From contig CAWGDM010000012.1 in assembly GCA_963821345.1 (NCBI GenBank), forward strand, positions 186,001 through 250,000: a DNA stretch of 64,000 nt. The letters are read 5' to 3'. The position numbers were made by a program, and so were the translations under genes. Every line of letters begins with the position of its first letter. The stretch's first letter is position 1. Origin of the DNA: WHSW01 sp963821345. GTDB lineage: Bacteria; Actinomycetota; Thermoleophilia; Solirubrobacterales; 70-9. The notes below the pieces were generated by a model. It did not search any database, was not told where the DNA came from, and was given only the letters and a program-made list of their open reading frames with translations. Below are positions 60,283-64,000 of the stretch, piece by piece.

Positions 60283-61833
60283 ATGGGATCGGGCGTGAGC
60301 TCGAACCAAGAGCGCCTGATCGGCTCCTGGATTCACTCTCATGAGGAGGACACCGAGCTGGATCAGGTCTTCCGACCGCCCGGCTATGAGCTTCCCCCGT
60401 CTCGTGGCCGCGAGACGTTGGAGTTGCGCGCCGACGGGACCTTCACCGGACGCAGGCCCGGCCCCACGGACGAGCCCATCCAGACAGGCGGGTCCTGGGT
60501 TGTGGACGGCAAACAGCTTCGAATTCGCGAGTCCGACGCAGACCAGGTTGAGCGGGTGATGACGATCGTTGAGGCCGAGCCGGGACGGCTTGTCCTACGT
60601 CGATCCCGCAGGTCCGGAGCTCTGTCGGTGACCGATCCGGGGATCGGGAGCCGGGAGTGGGCATCGCCCGATCTGCCGGTGCGCCTGCTCCCGGGCGAGG
60701 AAGGCGAGCCGCCGCCCACCGACGGGATCGGCCTCTGTCTCTCAGGCGGTGGGTATCGAGCGATGCTGTTTCACCTCGGCTCGCTCCGGCGCCTGAACGA
60801 GGTCGGCTGGCTGCCACGACTGGATCGGGTCTCGAGCGTCTCCGGCGGCTCGCTGACGGCCGGCGCGCTGGGGTTGGCGTGGGGGCGGCTCAGCTTCGCC
60901 GGCGACGTGGCTACCAACTTCACCGAGCTGGTCGTCGACCCCGTGCGCCGCTTGGCCTCTCACACGGTTGATGTCGGTGCCGTTGTCAGTGGGGTCCTCT
61001 TGCCCGGGTCGATCGCCGACCACGCCGCCGCTGCTTACCGCGAGCACCTGCTGGGCGAGGCGACGCTTCAGGACCTGCCCGACGAGGACGGTGGGCCGAG
61101 GTTCATCTTCAACGCCACGAGCGTCAAGAGCGGCGCGCTGTGGCGCTTCTCCAGATCCCAGATGGCCGACTGGCGCGTCGGGTCGATCATCGAACCCGAG
61201 GTGCAGTTGGCTGATGCCGCCGCTGCCTCTGCCGCCTTTCCGCCCATCCTCTCCCCGTTCACGCTGGACCTCAACGGAGCCAAGTGGATCACCGAGGAGG
61301 GAAACGACCTGACCTCCGATGACTTTCGCAGCGAGGCGGTGTTGACCGACGGCGGCGTCTACGACAACCTCGGGCTGGAGACCGCGTGGAAGCGCTGTCG
61401 CACGATCTTGGTCTCGGATGCCGGCGGGGCGTTGACACCCGAGCCCAGTCCCGATCACGACTGGGCTCGTCACTTCGTTCGGATCACGAAGCTGATCGAC
61501 AACCAGGTTCGCGCGCTTCGCAAGCAGCAGGCGATCAGCGCCTTCCAGCAGGGCGACCGCGCCGGCGCGTACTGGGGGATCCGCAGCGACATCAGCCACT
61601 ACGGGCTCGCGGACGCTCTCGCGGCCCCGTACGGCGCAACGATGAAGCTGGCTGCGGTGCCTACCAGGCTTCACCAGGTCGAGCATCGGCTGCAGGAGCG
61701 CCTGATCAACTGGGGGTACGCGGTCTGCGACGCCGCGATGCGCAGCCATGTCGATCAGAAACTGCAGCCCCCGACCGACTTTCCCTACCCAGAGGCGGGT
61801 CTTGAGCCCGGGACGACCGAGCTCGGTGCCTGA
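60283..61833 (+). CDS. patatin-like phospholipase with N-terminal lipocalin-like domain
   Basis: 516 residues. Residues ~10-115 are a small beta-rich domain (LIGSWIHSHEED, LELRADGTFTG, GGSWVVDGKQLRI), lipocalin-like. Residues ~150-420 are the patatin core: GIGLCLSGGGYRAMLFHLGS (oxyanion GGGxR), VSSVSGGSLTAGALG (nucleophile Ser in SGGS) and DGGVYDNLGLE (catalytic Asp). No signal peptide. It should cleave acyl esters of phospholipids. It forms a tight pair with the M43 protease and ends before a strong terminator. A CBASS role is not indicated, as no nucleotide cyclase is nearby. Confidence 0.88.
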   Translation: MGSGVSSNQERLIGSWIHSHEEDTELDQVFRPPGYELPPSRGRETLELRADGTFTGRRPGPTDEPIQTGGSWVVDGKQLRIRESDADQVERVMTIVEAEPGRLVLRRSRRSGALSVTDPGIGSREWASPDLPVRLLPGEEGEPPPTDGIGLCLSGGGYRAMLFHLGSLRRLNEVGWLPRLDRVSSVSGGSLTAGALGLAWGRLSFAGDVATNFTELVVDPVRRLASHTVDVGAVVSGVLLPGSIADHAAAAYREHLLGEATLQDLPDEDGGPRFIFNATSVKSGALWRFSRSQMADWRVGSIIEPEVQLADAAAASAAFPPILSPFTLDLNGAKWITEEGNDLTSDDFRSEAVLTDGGVYDNLGLETAWKRCRTILVSDAGGALTPEPSPDHDWARHFVRITKLIDNQVRALRKQQAISAFQQGDRAGAYWGIRSDISHYGLADALAAPYGATMKLAAVPTRLHQVEHRLQERLINWGYAVCDAAMRSHVDQKLQPPTDFPYPEAGLEPGTTELGA

Positions 61834-61858
61834 GCGGGAGGCGCAAGAGATGGCCGAT

Positions 61859-61897
61859 CCTTCGGTGCCGAAGGCCTTCTTCGAAGGCCGGCTTTTC
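61859..61897 (+). terminator. intrinsic terminator after patatin gene
   Basis: Two overlapping perfect stems, CCTTCGG-TG-CCGAAGG (61859-61874) and GGCCTTC-TTC-GAAGGCC (61873-61889), the second followed by GGCTTTT on the plus strand. Placed 25-60 nt past the patatin stop. The two stems share four bases and exclude each other. Confidence 0.65.
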
Positions 61898-61902
61898 GCG
61901 AA

Positions 61903-61946
61903 TCGGGGCGACTGGATTCGAACCAGCGACCGCTCGGCCCCCAACC
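61903..61946 (-). tRNA. 3' fragment of a class II tRNA, 5' half missing
   Basis: On the minus strand: a 4-bp variable arm GGCC-GAGC-GGTC, a perfect T-arm GCTGG-TTCGAAT-CCAGT, then CGCCCCG and A as the 3' acceptor strand and discriminator. A matching 5' strand (CGGGGCG), D-arm and a proper anticodon loop are not present in the following ~90 nt; the nearest stem, CAACC-GGTTG, has no T33. It is therefore a truncated Ser/Leu-type tRNA end, as left by integration into a tRNA gene. No CCA is encoded. Confidence 0.5.
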
Positions 61947-62223
61947 GGCAGGCGGTTGGTGTGGATGCGTCCCGGGGCGTCCCCGGCGTTCCCATCGTCC
62001 CCGGTCGTGGACGTTCTGGACGCATTGGACGCAGCAGTCGGTAACAAAGTGGCCCCGCCAGAGGCTCGCGCTGAAGCGTCGCTTCGCTGTGGAAGCGAGC
62101 ACTTTGGATGGCCGCGTATGACGACCTCGTTGAAGACGTCCATCTGGCTCCGACACGGGGGATTGGGCACGACGTCCAAGCCGAGAGATATCGTCGCGTC
62201 GAGGTGACCTCGGTCAAGCGCTC
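61947..62223 (+). other. non-coding gap before the SulP gene
   Basis: Together with the terminator and tRNA fragment this makes a 390-nt stretch without a gene. It has a GC-rich part with CCGGGGACGCCCCGG (palindromic core) near 61971-61985 and the hairpin set at 62045-62106. Nothing in it can be supported as coding. Confidence 0.5.
62045..62106 (+). promoter_or_regulatory. nested and mutually exclusive hairpins upstream of sulP
   Basis: Outer arms CAAAGTG (62045-62051) and CACTTTG (62100-62106) enclose TCGCTTC-GCTGTG-GAAGCGA (62079-62098). A further GAAGCG at 62073-62078 can pair with the same CGCTTC, so two alternative inner stems are possible. It could be an RNA leader controlling the transporter gene 118 nt downstream, or a mobile-element end. 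Not a recognised riboswitch. Confidence 0.4.
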
Positions 62224-63951
62224 ATGAAGCCGCCGAGATGGATGCCGGGCGCGCAGTCACTCGCCTCCTATCGCAGGTCGTGGCTGCGCCACGATCTGGT
62301 CGCCGGTCTCGTCCTGAGCGCGGTCTTAGTGCCTCAGGGCATGGCGTACGCGGAGCTAGCGGGCCTGCCCGCGATCACTGGCCTCTACACGACGGTCTTC
62401 TGCCTGATCGGCTACGCAGCGTTCGGCCCCTCTCGCGTCCTCGTTCTGGGCCCGGACTCCTCACTCGGGCCGATGATCGCGGCAACGCTCCTGCCGATCA
62501 TCGGATCCGGCGGAGATCCCGACCGTGCGATCGCGCTGGCGGCGATGCTCGCCCTCCTGGTGGCTGCCATCGAGATCGGCGCGGGCCTGGCGAAGCTTGG
62601 GTTCATTGCGGACCTGCTGTCCAAGCCCACTCAGATCGGCTACATAAACGGCCTCGCGCTGACGATCCTGGTCGGGCAGCTACCGAAGCTCTTCGGCTTC
62701 TCGACCGACGCGGACGGACTCATCGACGAGGCTCGGGAGTTCCTCGCCGGACTTGCGTCGGGAGACACCGTGGCCGCCGCCGCCGCCGTGGGGGTGGTCA
62801 GCCTCGCGCTGATCCTGATCCTCCAGCGCTGGCTGCCTCGCATCCCCGGCGTGCTGGTCGCGGTCGTCGCCGCGATCGCCGCGACCTCGGCGTTCCACCT
62901 CGCCGGCCACGGGGTGTCGCTCGTCGGGACCCTGCCCGAGGGACTGCCCTCCCCCACCTGGCCGAGCCCGGTGTCCGACCTCCCGCTCCTGGTTGCGGGA
63001 GCCCTCGGCATCGCACTGGTATCCCTGACCGACACGATCTCCACCGCTTCGGCGTTCGCGGCCCGAACGGGCCAGGAAGTCGACGGCAACAAGGAGATGA
63101 TCGGCATCGGCGCGGCGAACGTCGGCGCGGGCTTGTTCCAGGGGTTCCCGGTCAGCACGAGCGGGTCGCGCACGGCAGTGGCCGAGCAGGCCGGCGCGAA
63201 GACACAGCTCACCGGGCTGGTCGGAGCAGCGGCGATCGTCCTGATGCTGGTGCTTGTGCCGGGGCTGCTGCGCAACCTCCCGCAGGCCGCTCTCGCGGCC
63301 GTCGTGATCGCAGCGTCCCTGTCGCTGGCCAACATCGCAGGGGCCAGGCGGCTGTGGCGCCAGCGGCGCGCCGAGTTCCTGCTGTCGATGGCCGCGTTCC
63401 TCGGCGTGGCGCTGCTTGGGGTGCTCGCCGGCATCGCCGTCGCCGTGGCGCTGTCGATCCTCAACGTCTTCCGCCGCGCGTGGTGGCCGTACCAGACCAC
63501 GCTCGGGCGGGTCCGCGGAATGGAGGGCCACCACGACACGAGCCTGTATCCCGATGCCGAGGAGCTCCCCGGTCTCGTAATCTTCCGCTTCGACGCGCCG
63601 CTGCTCTTCGCGAACGCGCGGACGTTCCGGGACCAGATCCGCCGTCTCGCGGCCGGCGAGCCGAAGCCACGATGGATCGTTATCGCGGCCGAGCCGATCA
63701 CAGACGTCGACACCACGGCCGCTGACATGCTCCTGGAGCTCGATGAGGAGGTCAACGCGCGCGGTACCTCCCTCGTCTTCGCCGAGCTCAAGGACCCCGT
63801 ACGGGCAAAGCTCGAGCGCTACGAGCTCATCGGCACGCTCGAGCCGGACCACTTCTTCCGAACACTCGACAGCGCGCTCGAGGCCTTCCGCCGCCAGACG
63901 GGCGCAGAGTGGGCCGCACCCACGAAGGGCAGCGATCGGGATGTGAAATGA
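62224..63951 (+). CDS. SulP-family anion transporter with STAS domain
   Basis: 575 residues. About 12 TM segments after MPGAQSLASYRRSWLRHDLV; signature LVLSAVLVPQGMAYAELAGL then GLYTTVFCLIGYAAFGPSRV and the conserved VGAGLFQGFPVSTSGSRTAV. The C-terminal STAS domain (about residues 440-560) reads LVIFRFDAPLLFANARTFRD and DVDTTAADMLLELDEEV. SulP carriers move sulfate, bicarbonate or other anions; specificity is not shown. The final 49 nt of the window after it hold nothing recognisable. It has no sulfate-assimilation neighbours. Confidence 0.93.
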   Translation: MKPPRWMPGAQSLASYRRSWLRHDLVAGLVLSAVLVPQGMAYAELAGLPAITGLYTTVFCLIGYAAFGPSRVLVLGPDSSLGPMIAATLLPIIGSGGDPDRAIALAAMLALLVAAIEIGAGLAKLGFIADLLSKPTQIGYINGLALTILVGQLPKLFGFSTDADGLIDEAREFLAGLASGDTVAAAAAVGVVSLALILILQRWLPRIPGVLVAVVAAIAATSAFHLAGHGVSLVGTLPEGLPSPTWPSPVSDLPLLVAGALGIALVSLTDTISTASAFAARTGQEVDGNKEMIGIGAANVGAGLFQGFPVSTSGSRTAVAEQAGAKTQLTGLVGAAAIVLMLVLVPGLLRNLPQAALAAVVIAASLSLANIAGARRLWRQRRAEFLLSMAAFLGVALLGVLAGIAVAVALSILNVFRRAWWPYQTTLGRVRGMEGHHDTSLYPDAEELPGLVIFRFDAPLLFANARTFRDQIRRLAAGEPKPRWIVIAAEPITDVDTTAADMLLELDEEVNARGTSLVFAELKDPVRAKLERYELIGTLEPDHFFRTLDSALEAFRRQTGAEWAAPTKGSDRDVK

Positions 63952-64000
63952 CGCCTAGGGCCTGCACGCTTCCGCTTCGCGCAACTTCGAGAGACCCCAC

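Noticed and set aside
60283..61833. Patatin as effector of a CBASS anti-phage system
   Set aside because: No CD-NTase, cap or ubiquitin-like genes lie nearby; the partner is an M43 protease.
61903..61990. A complete functional tRNA on the minus strand
   Set aside because: Only T-arm, variable arm and 3' acceptor strand fit; no matching 5' acceptor strand, D-arm or U33-containing anticodon loop.

Overview
The window is very GC-rich, gene-dense actinobacterial DNA with many GTG and TTG starts, small PLDc_N-SHOCT membrane proteins, MMPL transporters, an EthR-type TetR, DUF2252, DUF5996 and LuxR-HD regulators. This mix suggests a soil actinobacterium, possibly of the Thermoleophilia (Solirubrobacterales); there is no rRNA or ribosomal protein gene here to prove it. 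I see no CRISPR array, prophage or insertion sequence.

Layout. 0-7 kb: two paralogous alpha/beta hydrolases, a membrane protein with an LmeA-like lipid-binding partner, an MMPL exporter coupled to a haloalkane dehalogenase, and a secreted protein of unknown role. 7-11.5 kb: an unknown large protein, a PLDc_N-SHOCT protein, a secreted sulfatase and a divergent TetR; two promoters here carry the same operator-like spacer. 11.4-18.8 kb (minus strand): RDD protein, aldehyde dehydrogenase, long-chain alcohol oxidase, NAD-epimerase and a Vps62-like membrane protein, apparently an operon for oxidising alcohols to acids. 18.9-25 kb: SGNH hydrolase, metallophosphoesterase, coiled-coil protein, MerR regulator, alpha/beta hydrolase, acyl-CoA dehydrogenase and an SCP2-type lipid-binding protein. 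24.8-28 kb: an MBOAT acyltransferase flanked by two SGNH proteins, likely surface-glycan acylation. 28-33.7 kb: antiporter, LemA-DUF2207 operon, M23 peptidase, second PLDc_N-SHOCT protein. 33.7-40.5 kb: an Rv1683-like lipase/acyl-CoA synthetase, MFS exporter, cyclopropane-synthase-like methyltransferase and a double-bond reductase. 40.6-46.7 kb: GH25 lysozyme, GerMN/L,D-transpeptidase, cupin, MFS exporter and a cNMP-domain thioredoxin-reductase-like flavoprotein. 46.8-53.6 kb: DUF2252, MMPL, HD-LuxR regulator, BBE flavoprotein. 53.7-64 kb: a less uniform stretch with a hydrolase remnant, LPG-synthase-like flippase, UBP zinc finger, DUF5996, DsbA-like protein, aldo/keto reductase with divergent XRE regulator, M43 protease-patatin pair, a tRNA 3'-end remnant and a SulP transporter.

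Together the genes describe lipid and cell-envelope metabolism: activation and oxidation of fatty compounds, lipid export, peptidoglycan turnover and surface acylation.

Two genome-wide features stand out. Many genes have a TANNNT hexamer only 6-9 nt before the start codon, so leaderless transcription appears common. Second, at least nine genes, all between 11.8 and 49 kb, are interrupted by single-base shifts that leave the conserved residues intact; this looks like sequence error more than gene decay and has produced false fusions. Starts, ends and fusions in that interval should be read with that in mind.
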